Shown here: piece after piece, positions 1-6,831 of the stretch
Layout of the letters: every line of letters begins with the position of its first letter
Numbering within the stretch: position 1 is the first letter of the stretch
DNA from: Hyphomicrobiales bacterium
GTDB lineage: Bacteria > Pseudomonadota > Alphaproteobacteria > Rhizobiales > Devosiaceae
Direction of reading: 5' to 3'
Length of the DNA: 16,622 bases
Assembly: GCA_026989045.1 (NCBI GenBank)
Contig: JALSJY010000135.1
Coordinates: 1 to 16,622, forward strand
Made by a program: the position numbers and the translations under genes
The notes under the pieces: generated by a model
Seen by the model: the letters and a program-made list of their open reading frames with translations, nothing else
What the model was told of the DNA's origin: nothing
The model's database searches: none

Positions 1-62
1 TAAAAGCTGGCTGGATTAGTGAAGAGGAGTTAAAGGCTGAAGAAGAGGAAGTTGAACAATAG
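1..62 (+). CDS. nusA: NusA C-terminal end (partial)
   Basis: Only the last 19 sense codons and a TAG stop lie in the window. The peptide reads KAGWISEEELKAEEEEVEQ, an acidic tail of the kind that ends alphaproteobacterial NusA after its helix-hairpin-helix region. NusA binds RNA polymerase and modulates pausing, termination and antitermination. The identification rests mainly on position: the gene directly upstream of ylxR-infB-rbfA-truB is nusA in nearly all bacteria with this operon. The visible residues fit but would not be diagnostic alone. Confidence 0.75.
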   Translation, partial: KAGWISEEELKAEEEEVEQ

Positions 63-112
63 GCAGCGGGGTAATAGGCTTGCAATGATTTAGGTTAGTG
101 TTTTTTGAAAAA

Positions 113-128
113 TTTAGGATAATCTAAA
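113..128 (+). promoter_or_regulatory. Small hairpin over the ylxR ribosome binding site
   Basis: TTTAGG (113-118) can pair with TCTAAA (123-128) around the loop ATAA, ending in one G-U pair. The only Shine-Dalgarno-like motif, AGGA at 116-119, lies inside it. This could dampen or couple YlxR translation. The stem is short and AT-rich, so chance is a real alternative. Confidence 0.3.
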
Positions 129-130
129 AT

Positions 131-721
131 ATGAAAGATAAAAAGCCTATATTACGTCAATGCGCTTTAAGCAGAGAGGAAAAGCCAACAAAAGAATTGA
201 TCCGCTTTGTGCTTAGTCCTGATAATGAAATTGTGCCTGATGTTGATGCAAGAGCTGAGGGACGAGGAGTTTGGATTAGTTTATCAGCACTTGCTGTAGG
301 GGAGGCTTTGCAGAGAAATATTTTTTCTATTTCTCTTAAGCAAAAGGTGCAGGTGGGAGATAATCTTGTGCAGCAGGTGCATTTAGCGCTAGAAAAAAGA
401 TTGTTAGGGGCGCTTGGTTTGGCACGTAAAGCTGGACAATTGCTAATAGGTGGCGCAAAGGTGCGTTCAGGAATAGAAAAAACTGGAATAATTGCACTAA
501 TAAGTGCAAAAGATGGAGCTAAAGACGGACGAAATAAAATGATAGGAATGGCGAAAGCACGCTTAGAGAGCAATTCCTTTATGCAAATTAATTTTTTGAC
601 CTCTAAACAATTGAGTTTGGCTTTGGGTCAGGAAAATGTGATACACGCAGCATTGATAAATGGTGCTGCGGCCAATTCGGCGCTTGAGCGAGCTAAAAGG
701 CTAGCCCAATATAATAGATAG
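131..721 (+). CDS. YlxR (DUF448) / L7Ae-like RNA-binding protein
   Basis: This 196-aa protein has an N-terminal YlxR domain (about residues 8-65, with RQCALSREEKPTKELIRFV and the GRGVW turn at 45-49). An L7Ae/L30e-like domain follows from about residue 88 (LLGALGLARKAGQLLIGG). The fusion of the two is usual in alphaproteobacteria, where it lies between nusA and infB. YlxR proteins bind nucleic acid; the L7Ae fold recognises kink-turn RNA. The exact role is not settled, but a ribosome or RNase P link is commonly inferred. ATG 131 is the first possible start because an in-frame TAA lies just upstream (125-127). Its weak AGGA (116-119) sits in a small hairpin. The gap to nusA is 68 bp and to infB 16 bp, so co-transcription is likely. 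Confidence 0.9.
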   Translation: MKDKKPILRQCALSREEKPTKELIRFVLSPDNEIVPDVDARAEGRGVWISLSALAVGEALQRNIFSISLKQKVQVGDNLVQQVHLALEKRLLGALGLARKAGQLLIGGAKVRSGIEKTGIIALISAKDGAKDGRNKMIGMAKARLESNSFMQINFLTSKQLSLALGQENVIHAALINGAAANSALERAKRLAQYNR

Positions 722-737
722 AAGAAGTAACGGCTAA

Positions 738-3383
738 ATGAACGATAAAGATGATAAAAATAATAGCTCTGTGAGTGATGGAAAAAAGAAAACTCTTTCG
801 CTTAAAATAGGAGCAACTGGTGGACAGGGCGGTGCGCCACAGGCAAATCGCACTGTAGTAATTAAAACTCGTGCGCGTCGTGTTACTAATGTTAGCACGC
901 CAAAAGCCGTGCCAACGATAAATGAAAAGCCTGCAGCGCAAAAACCGGCTCGTCGTCCGCTTGGTATTAAATCTGCAGGATCAAAATCTGCAAATTCAAA
1001 GTCGGCGACCCCAAAGCCTATAAATCAAGGTCTTACGGCTGGAGAAACTTCTGCGCGTGAGCGAGTTTTAAGAGAGGCAGCTTTGCGACAAGAGCAGGAG
1101 CGAAAACTCTTTGAAGAGCAAGAAAAGGAAAGAATTGAAAAGGATCTTCGCCGTCGAAATTTGCGTGAAGAAGAAAAAGCCAAAGAACAACAGGCCAAAG
1201 AGCAAGAAGCAATTGCTAAGGCATTAGAAAAAGAAAAACCTGAGACTGTAAAAAAAGAAGAAAAACCTGTTAAAGCAAATGTTGCTCCACCTAAATCTGG
1301 TTTGCAAGCTAAATCTAGTCCACAAGTTATTACGCAAGCAGATGCAGAGGCTGTAGCTGAGCGTCAGGCGCGTGGCGGCAAATCAGCTGCTTCTCGCAAT
1401 GCGCCATTGGTAAATAAAGAAGAATTAGAGCGCGCCCGTCGTGCTTCAAGGGCTGCGCCAACACCCTCGCGTCGTAACGCACCTGGAGGAAATAATAGGG
1501 GTCGTCTTACTGTAACCTCTGCACTTAATGATGGCGGAGATCGTGATCGCTCTCCTTCATTGGCGGCTATGAAGCGTCGACGTGAAAAACAGCGTGGTAG
1601 GCAGCCTAAAAAGGCTCAAGCAAAAGTGCATCGTGAAATAACTTTACCAGAGACAATTTCTGTGCAGGAACTTGCAAATCGTATGAGTGAGCGCTCGGTT
1701 GATGTTATTAAATTGCTGATGGCGCAAGATATGATGGTAACTATCAATGATGTTTTAGACGCTGATACCGCTGAATTGATTGCTACTGAACTTGGTCACA
1801 CAGTAAAAAGAGTTGCTGAAAGTGATATTGAGGGTAATCTTTTTGAAAATCTTGAAGAAGAAATTGAAGCTGATTTAGAGCCTCGTCCTGCAGTTGTTAC
1901 TATTATGGGTCATGTCGATCATGGTAAAACCTCATTACTTGATGCAATTAGAGAGGCCAATGTGGTTTCTGGTGAAGCGGGTGGTATTACTCAGCATATT
2001 GGTGCTTATCAGGTTGATAAAAACGGCACAAAAATCACCTTCCTTGATACACCCGGTCATGAAGCGTTTACTGCTATGCGTTCACGCGGTGCGCAAGCTA
2101 CCGATATTGCGGTTTTAGTTGTTGCAGCTGATGATAGTGTTATGCCGCAAACCATTGAATCAATTAAGCATGCGAAAGCGGCTAATGTTCCCATCATTGT
2201 TGCTATTAACAAAATTGATAAACCAGAGGCTGATGCAAATAAAGTGCGCACCGAATTATTGCAACATGAGGTTTTTGTGGAATCAATGGGTGGTGAAGTT
2301 TTAGATGTTGAAGTTTCAGCGCTTAAAAATCTTAATTTAGATAAATTACTTGAAGCTATTCAATTGCAGGCTGAATTACTTGATCTAAAAGCAAGCCCTA
2401 AGGGTCGTGCTAAGGGGATTGTTATTGAAGCTAAACTTGATAAGGGACGTGGTGCGGTTGCAACTGTGCTTGTGCAACGCGGCTCATTAAAAGTTGCAGA
2501 TGTTGTTGTTGCTGGTGATCAGTGGGCAAGGGTTCGTGCACTATTAAACGATAAGGGATCTCAAGTAAAAATTGCAGGCCCATCATCGCCAGTAGAAATA
2601 CTTGGCTTTTCTGGTGTTCCAAATGCAGGGGATCGCTTTTCTGTAGTTGAGAATGAAGCTAAAGCTCGTGAAATTACCGAATATCGCAAACGTAATGTGC
2701 GTGAAAAATCCAGCATTAGCGAAATTACCTCACTTGAACAGATGATGGATCAGTTAAAAACCTCAGATATTGCTCGCTTTCCGCTTATTATTAAGGGTGA
2801 TGTGCAAGGTTCAGTTGAGGCGATTATTGCTTCGCTTGATAAACTTGCAACAAATGAAGTTTCAGCGCAAATTCTTCTTTCAGGAGTTGGCGGCATTACT
2901 GAGAGTGATGTGACATTGGCTCAGGCTTCGAAAGCAATTATTATTGGTTTTAACGTGCGTGCGAATAAGCAGGCACGAGAAGCGGCAGAGCGAGAAGCAA
3001 TTGAAATTCGTTATTATAATATTATTTATAATCTGATTGATGATGTTAAAAAAGCAATGTCTGGCATGTTAGCGCCTGAAAGACGCGAGACCTTTATTGG
3101 TTATGCTGAGATTTTAGAAGTGTTTAACATTACTAAGGTTGGTAAAGTTGCTGGCTGTCGTGTTACTGAGGGTATTGTTGAGCGTGGCTCTGGTGTGCGC
3201 CTTTTGCGTGATGATGTGGTAATTCATGAGGGAGAACTTTCAACCCTTAAGCGCTTTAAAGATGAAGTCAAAGAAGTGAAAAATGGTCAAGAATGTGGTA
3301 TGGCCTTTTTAAACTATCAAGATATTAGGGCTGGTGATGTTATTGAATGTTTCCGTGTTGAGCAGATTGAGCGCTCTTTATAA
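738..3383 (+). CDS. infB: Translation initiation factor IF-2
   Basis: IF2 is the GTPase that places initiator fMet-tRNA on the 30S subunit and promotes 50S joining. The 881-aa protein starts with the basic alphaproteobacterial IF2-associated segment (KKTLSLKIGATGGQGG). A long charged, Ala/Glu/Lys/Arg-rich, probably coiled linker follows (about residues 105-300). The conserved IF2 N-domain (ETISVQELANRMSERSVDVIKLLM) comes next, then the G domain: GHVDHGKT (G1) at 391-398, DTPGHEAF (G3) from 437 and NKID (G4) at 491-494. Domain II and the C-terminal domains follow, ending at VIECFRVEQIERSL. Length is typical for the class. The ATG lies 16 bp after ylxR and has only a weak GAAG ribosome binding site, which suggests coupling to upstream translation. 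Confidence 0.98.
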   Translation: MNDKDDKNNSSVSDGKKKTLSLKIGATGGQGGAPQANRTVVIKTRARRVTNVSTPKAVPTINEKPAAQKPARRPLGIKSAGSKSANSKSATPKPINQGLTAGETSARERVLREAALRQEQERKLFEEQEKERIEKDLRRRNLREEEKAKEQQAKEQEAIAKALEKEKPETVKKEEKPVKANVAPPKSGLQAKSSPQVITQADAEAVAERQARGGKSAASRNAPLVNKEELERARRASRAAPTPSRRNAPGGNNRGRLTVTSALNDGGDRDRSPSLAAMKRRREKQRGRQPKKAQAKVHREITLPETISVQELANRMSERSVDVIKLLMAQDMMVTINDVLDADTAELIATELGHTVKRVAESDIEGNLFENLEEEIEADLEPRPAVVTIMGHVDHGKTSLLDAIREANVVSGEAGGITQHIGAYQVDKNGTKITFLDTPGHEAFTAMRSRGAQATDIAVLVVAADDSVMPQTIESIKHAKAANVPIIVAINKIDKPEADANKVRTELLQHEVFVESMGGEVLDVEVSALKNLNLDKLLEAIQLQAELLDLKASPKGRAKGIVIEAKLDKGRGAVATVLVQRGSLKVADVVVAGDQWARVRALLNDKGSQVKIAGPSSPVEILGFSGVPNAGDRFSVVENEAKAREITEYRKRNVREKSSISEITSLEQMMDQLKTSDIARFPLIIKGDVQGSVEAIIASLDKLATNEVSAQILLSGVGGITESDVTLAQASKAIIIGFNVRANKQAREAAEREAIEIRYYNIIYNLIDDVKKAMSGMLAPERRETFIGYAEILEVFNITKVGKVAGCRVTEGIVERGSGVRLLRDDVVIHEGELSTLKRFKDEVKEVKNGQECGMAFLNYQDIRAGDVIECFRVEQIERSL

Positions 3384-3397
3384 GAGGGTAAAATAAT

Positions 3398-3799
3398 ATG
3401 AGTAAAGCTCCATCTCAGCGTATGTTGCGTGTTGGTGAATTGGTTCGCCATGCTCTGTCCAATGTTTTAGCACGTGGTGAAATTATTGACCCGATAATAG
3501 AAACTAGTGTAATCACCGTGCCAGAAGTGCGTATGTCAGCTGACCTTAAATTAGCCTCTGCCTATATTGTGCCGCTTGGTGGGGGCAATGCTAAAGAGCT
3601 TGTTAAGGCGTTAAACTCACATCAAAAATTCATTCGTGGGCAGATTACCCCGCAATTAAATCTAAAATATTCACCAATCATCAGGTTTTTTGAAGATGAT
3701 AGTTTTGATGAAGCAACAAGAATTGATAATTTGTTGCGCTCAGAGCGTGTGAAGCGCGATTTAGAAAAACCTGACGATAGCGAGCCGTCATTAGGTTGA
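3398..3799 (+). CDS. rbfA: 30S ribosome-binding factor A
   Basis: RbfA is a small KH type II protein that binds immature 30S subunits and helps 16S rRNA 5'-end maturation, especially in the cold. The 133-aa product carries the family signatures SQRMLRVGELVRHALSNVL, ITVPEVRMSADLKLASAYI and IRGQITPQLNLKYSPIIRF. It begins 14 bp after infB, with GAGGGT as ribosome binding site, and ends 4 bp before truB. An acidic, serine-containing tail (EKPDDSEPSLG) follows the fold, as in other alphaproteobacterial RbfA. Confidence 0.96.
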   Translation: MSKAPSQRMLRVGELVRHALSNVLARGEIIDPIIETSVITVPEVRMSADLKLASAYIVPLGGGNAKELVKALNSHQKFIRGQITPQLNLKYSPIIRFFEDDSFDEATRIDNLLRSERVKRDLEKPDDSEPSLG

Positions 3800-3803
3800 A
3801 CTC

Positions 3804-4718
3804 ATGAAGAAAGCCCAACAAAAACGCCCAAAGCGTAATATTTCTGGCTGGTTGGTGTTAAACAAACCCTATGACATGACCTCAACAGATGCGGTTGGTA
3901 GGGTGCGCTGGTTATTACAAGCAAAAAAGGCAGGCCATGCAGGAACGCTTGATCCATTAGCAACGGGAATATTGCCAATTGCGTTTGGGGAGGCAACAAA
4001 GACAATTCCCTATATTCAGGATAGTATTAAAATTTATCATTTCACTTTGGTTTGGGGCATTGCCACCAATACTGATGATGTTGAGGGTGAGGTGATTGCA
4101 ACGTCTGATATTCGCCCAGCACGAGATCAGGTTGAAGTAGCGCTTGAGAATTTTAAAGGTGTGATAACTCAAGTTCCCCCTGCTTTTTCGGCAATTAAAA
4201 TTAAGGGTGAGCGGGCCTATGATTTGGCGCGGGCGGGCGAAAAATTTGAAATGCCTTCTCGTGAGGTTGAAATAGAAAGCTTTGATTTAATTGAGCATGA
4301 TGAAAAACAATCAAAATTTGAAGTGGTTTGCGCTAAAGGAACTTATATCCGTGCGCTTGCTCGTGACCTAGCCTTAAGCCTTGGCACAAAGGGGCATGTT
4401 GGCTCACTACACCGTGCTAGCGTTGGGCATTTTAATGATGCTAATACAATTGACTATGAGGAGTTTGAAAAAGCTAGTTTGCTGGAGCAAGAAAATATGC
4501 TCCGCCCGATTTCTGATGGTTTAATCGGTATGCCAGAAATTTTAATAGATGCCTCTCAAGCAATGAGCATAAGACTTGGAAATCCTGTTTTGCTAACGGG
4601 CGCTAATGCACCAATATCAATTGATGAGGCATGGGCAAGCTGCAAGGGTGAAGTGGTGGCAATTGGTTATGTTGAAAAGGGGCAGTTTAAGCCTAAAAGG
4701 GTTATTTTGGCTGGCTAG
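3804..4718 (+). CDS. truB: tRNA pseudouridine(55) synthase TruB
   Basis: TruB isomerises U55 to pseudouridine in the T-loop of elongator tRNAs and also acts as a tRNA chaperone. The 304-aa protein carries the catalytic block GHAGTLDPLATG at residues 44-55, with nucleophile Asp50. It is preceded by GWLVLNKPYDMTSTDAVG and followed by the TruB motifs VPPAFSAIKIKGERAYDLAR and CAKGTYIRALARDL. A C-terminal PUA-like segment follows. The ATG is 4 bp after the rbfA stop and lacks a strong ribosome binding site, so translational coupling is likely. It is the last gene of the nusA-type operon and is followed by a hairpin at 4725-4757. In most relatives rpsO comes next; here three accessory genes and a helicase gene intervene. 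Confidence 0.97.
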   Translation: MKKAQQKRPKRNISGWLVLNKPYDMTSTDAVGRVRWLLQAKKAGHAGTLDPLATGILPIAFGEATKTIPYIQDSIKIYHFTLVWGIATNTDDVEGEVIATSDIRPARDQVEVALENFKGVITQVPPAFSAIKIKGERAYDLARAGEKFEMPSREVEIESFDLIEHDEKQSKFEVVCAKGTYIRALARDLALSLGTKGHVGSLHRASVGHFNDANTIDYEEFEKASLLEQENMLRPISDGLIGMPEILIDASQAMSIRLGNPVLLTGANAPISIDEAWASCKGEVVAIGYVEKGQFKPKRVILAG

Positions 4719-4724
4719 TTTAAT

Positions 4725-4757
4725 TTGAAGCCCACCTTTTGATGAGGTGGGCTTCAA
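4725..4757. terminator. Convergent hairpin between truB and the EF-hand gene
   Basis: A perfect 13-bp stem, TTGAAGCCCACCT (4725-4737) with AGGTGGGCTTCAA (4745-4757), encloses a 7-nt loop. It lies between two convergent stop codons and so probably ends transcription from both sides. Neither flank has a clear T-run, so it may act with little U-tract or serve as a 3'-end stabiliser. Confidence 0.65.
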
Positions 4758-4764
4758 TCTGGGG

Positions 4765-5229
4765 TTAATATCTTTTAAAATCCTCGGAGGTAATCACGCC
4801 ATCGCTATTTGTGTCTTTTGCTGCAAAAAAAGAAGCTGCTTTTTCAATAAACTCTTCTCTTGATACGCGTCCGTCGCCATCAATATCATTTGCCTCTAGC
4901 GTCATAAGGTTTGCACCTTTATTTTGGTAATTGGCGGCATTTACCCCCTTGCTCGCCATGTCATTGGCTCGTGCTTCATCAAAATAAACATATTCTTCCG
5001 CTGATATATAATTATCCTCATTGCTATCAAAAGAATAAAAAACCTCATCGCGCTTTTCTTTTATTTCTTCAAGGGTTACTCTGCCGTCTTCATTTACATC
5101 CCAGCTGTTGATAAAGTTCTGGCCCGGAACTCCACTTCCTCCACCTTGACCCCCAGCAGCAAGAGCGCTGCTTGCGCTTGTTGCTAATAGAGTGCTGATA
5201 ATAAGAGCGCTGATAATTTTAGTTTTCAT
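4765..5229 (-). CDS. Secreted four-EF-hand calcium-binding protein
   Basis: This 154-aa protein has a clear Sec signal peptide (MKTKIISALIISTLLATSASSALA, likely cut near residue 24), then a Gly-rich stretch and four EF-hand loops. EF1 is DVNEDGRVTLEE (44-55), EF2 DSNEDNYISAEE (68-79), EF3 DIDGDGRVSREE (115-126) and EF4 DTNSDGVITSED (139-150). EF1 and EF3 look canonical. EF2 has Asn in place of the usual Gly at loop position 6, and EF4 has Asp instead of Glu at position 12, which often favours Mg2+ or weaker Ca2+ binding. The product is probably a periplasmic calcium buffer or sensor; no partner is evident. A good ribosome binding site (AAAGGA, 7-nt spacer) supports the start. It is convergent with truB and lies downstream of merR on the same strand. 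Confidence 0.88.
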   Translation of the reverse strand: MKTKIISALIISTLLATSASSALAAGGQGGGSGVPGQNFINSWDVNEDGRVTLEEIKEKRDEVFYSFDSNEDNYISAEEYVYFDEARANDMASKGVNAANYQNKGANLMTLEANDIDGDGRVSREEFIEKAASFFAAKDTNSDGVITSEDFKRY

Positions 5230-5250
5230 TTTGCTATCCTTTATTAGAAT

Positions 5251-5330
5251 TTGGTAATATATCTAAAATGGAATATGTTTGGATAATAGTCTAGTTAACT
5301 CTTGGTAATATAGATGAGTATTTGGTAATG
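5251..5330 (-). repeat. Repeated ATTACCAA boxes upstream of the EF-hand gene
   Basis: On the plus strand TTGGTAAT occurs at 5251, 5302 and 5322, with a near-copy TTGGATAAT at 5279. The spacings are 28, 23 and 20 bp. Read toward the EF-hand gene these are ATTACCAA boxes spread over the gap between merR and that gene. They could be an operator array for an activator or repressor. No strong -35/-10 pair was found among them; TTAACT-17-TATTCC is the best candidate. Confidence 0.4.
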
Positions 5331-5331
5331 T

Positions 5332-5745
5332 TTAATGCTCGCTATCACATAGATTGTGATCTGATAGTGATAAAATAATGTGGCAATTATCAATATTTCC
5401 ATCGTCACTTACAGCAATGATTTGTTTTAATTGCCTCTCTAACCTTTTAAGCTTTTTAATGCGTGATTTGATGGAATTAAGATGTTTTGTAGCAATAAGG
5501 TGAGCATCATGACATGAGTTTTCTGGCTTAGAACTTAATTTAAGTAACTCGCTAATATCTTTAATCGATAGACCAAGATCACGAGCATGCTTGATGAATG
5601 CAAGTCGATCAAGCTCGGCTTTTGTGTAGCGACGTTGGTTGCTGATTGAGCGTTCTGGTGCTGCAATAATGCCCATTTGTTCATAATAGCGAATGGTTGG
5701 AATTTTAACCCCTGTTTGTTTTGATAATTGTCCGATTGAAAACAT
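5332..5745 (-). CDS. MerR-family regulator, CadR/ZntR-like
   Basis: The 137-aa protein is a MerR-type dimeric activator that would untwist a long-spacer promoter when bound to its ligand. The winged-helix region spans residues 1-70 (FSIGQLSKQTGVKIPTIRYY, NQRRYTKAELDRLAFI). The dimerisation helix runs about 80-112. Cys78 (in SCHDAH) opens that helix, where ZntR and MerR carry a metal-ligand Cys. The tail holds Cys121, Cys133 and several His (DNCHIILSLSDHNLCDSEH), so a metal or thiol-reactive ligand is plausible but not proven. The start has a good ribosome binding site (AAGGA, 8-nt spacer). It is divergent from the exporter at 5880, with a MerR-type operator 14 bp upstream of its ATG. Confidence 0.88.
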   Translation of the reverse strand: MFSIGQLSKQTGVKIPTIRYYEQMGIIAAPERSISNQRRYTKAELDRLAFIKHARDLGLSIKDISELLKLSSKPENSCHDAHLIATKHLNSIKSRIKKLKRLERQLKQIIAVSDDGNIDNCHIILSLSDHNLCDSEH

Positions 5746-5755
5746 GTAGATTTTC

Positions 5756-5786
5756 CTTACCCTATAGTTACTGGAGGAGTTAGGTT
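5756..5786 (+). promoter_or_regulatory. MerR-type operator/promoter for the DMT exporter
   Basis: CCTATAGTTACTGGAGG (5761-5777) is an imperfect dyad centred on 5769 with 6 of 8 arm pairs matching. It lies between a -35-like CTTACC (5756-5761) and a -10-like TAGGTT (5781-5786), with the long 19-bp spacer typical of MerR-activated promoters. ACCCTATAGT resembles the left half of CadR-type operators as I recall them. It faces the exporter gene and overlaps the ribosome binding site side of merR, so it could also autoregulate merR. A perfect TATAAT at 5795-5800 has no good -35. Confidence 0.6.
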
Positions 5787-5879
5787 AGTCCAAATATAAT
5801 GAAGAATCAATTTGTTGATATGTAATTATTGCTCTAAAGGTGATTTGCAATCTGTGATCATTAGTTAAGGAAATCCCAG

Positions 5880-6764
5880 TTGAAAAATATATTATTGTGG
5901 GTTTTGTTAGCGCTAATATGGAGCTCATCTTTTGCGGCGATAAAAATCGGGGTTGAGAGCATTGCTCCAATGGCTTTGGTTGCTGGGCGTATGGCGATTG
6001 CCAGTATACTTTTACTGATAATATTAAAGGTGAAATCATTATCTTTGCCAAAAGATATAAAAACATGGGGGATGTTTTTGATTATAGGTATGGCTGGCAA
6101 TGTTATTCCATTTTATCTGATAAGTTATGGTGAAATAAATGTTGGTAGTGGGCTTGCTGCATTGCTTATGAGCATAACGCCGATTGCAACAGTATTTTTA
6201 GCGCCGCTTATCCTGTTAGATGAGGGATATAATATCAGAGCAACATTGGGGATAATATTGGGGGTGATTGGCTTAATTATATTAGTTGGCACAGATGTAA
6301 TATTAGGTATAGGAGATAATCTAACAGCACAAATAGCAATAATTATTGCGGCGTTGCTTTATGCTTTCACAACCATATTTGTTAAGAGATTTGTGGTTGA
6401 AAAGCCAATTATAATGGCCTCTGGTTCTATGCTGGTCGGCACAATTGTAATTATTCTTATCACATTAGTTTTGGATCACCCAACGACATATATTATACCA
6501 AGTAGCGCCTCTTTGATTGCAATGATTTATCTTGGTATTTTCCCAACCGCTTTAGCTACTTTGATTTATTTTTATCTATTACCAAGGATTGGGGCGAGTA
6601 GAATGTCGCAGATAAATTTTCTTGTTCCTCTAGTTGGGGTGTTTATTGGAGTAGCTCTTATGGGTGAAACCCTAAGAGTGACGGCTTTTTATGCCCTGAT
6701 AATTATCTTGGTGGCGATATATTTAGTGACATCTGGTCAAAAAATTAAAAAGCTTGATGAGTAG
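5880..6764 (+). CDS. EamA/DMT-family transporter
   Basis: A 294-aa inner-membrane protein with about ten predicted transmembrane helices in two EamA repeats. The first begins NILLWVLLALIWSSSFAAIKIGVE, the second near AQIAIIIAALLYAFTTIFVKRF; GLAALLMSITPIATVFLAPLIL and SRMSQINFLVPLVGVFIGVALMGE are typical helix-pair signatures. DMT proteins of this kind mostly export amino acids, metabolites or drugs; the substrate cannot be read from sequence. The start is TTG at 5880, backed by TAAGGA and an 8-nt spacer. It is divergent from the merR gene, and the MerR-type promoter between them points at it, leaving a leader of about 85-90 nt. The likely unit is ligand-induced efflux. Confidence 0.9.
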   Translation: MKNILLWVLLALIWSSSFAAIKIGVESIAPMALVAGRMAIASILLLIILKVKSLSLPKDIKTWGMFLIIGMAGNVIPFYLISYGEINVGSGLAALLMSITPIATVFLAPLILLDEGYNIRATLGIILGVIGLIILVGTDVILGIGDNLTAQIAIIIAALLYAFTTIFVKRFVVEKPIIMASGSMLVGTIVIILITLVLDHPTTYIIPSSASLIAMIYLGIFPTALATLIYFYLLPRIGASRMSQINFLVPLVGVFIGVALMGETLRVTAFYALIIILVAIYLVTSGQKIKKLDE

Positions 6765-6766
6765 AA

Positions 6767-6795
6767 TTGTCTTAAGTTTTACTATAAGTGATAAT
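6767..6795 (+). promoter_or_regulatory. Promoter of the DEAD-box helicase gene
   Basis: TTGTCT (6767-6772) and GATAAT (6790-6795) are separated by 17 bp, beginning just after the exporter stop. Transcription would start near 6802, giving a leader of about 30 nt that is mostly the hairpin at 6811-6827. Confidence 0.5.
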
Positions 6796-6810
6796 CAACA
6801 CATAATAGCT

Positions 6811-6827
6811 AGCTAATAATATTAGCT
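6811..6827 (+). promoter_or_regulatory. Hairpin directly upstream of the helicase start codon
   Basis: AGCTAATAATATTAGCT forms a perfect 7-bp stem with a 3-nt loop, followed by TTT and then the ATG at 6832. It takes the place where a Shine-Dalgarno sequence would be. It may control translation, for example with temperature, or could be a weak terminator for the exporter transcript. Confidence 0.45.
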
Positions 6828-6831
6828 TTTA

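Noticed and set aside
157..573. 138-aa open frame on the minus strand
   Set aside because: It is fully antisense to the conserved YlxR/L7Ae gene, and its residue pattern is a Ser/Ala/Pro-rich mirror of that gene's codons.
5785..6100. Minus-strand frames of 93 and 79 aa between merR and the exporter
   Set aside because: They overlap the exporter start and the divergent promoter, and show no recognisable domain.
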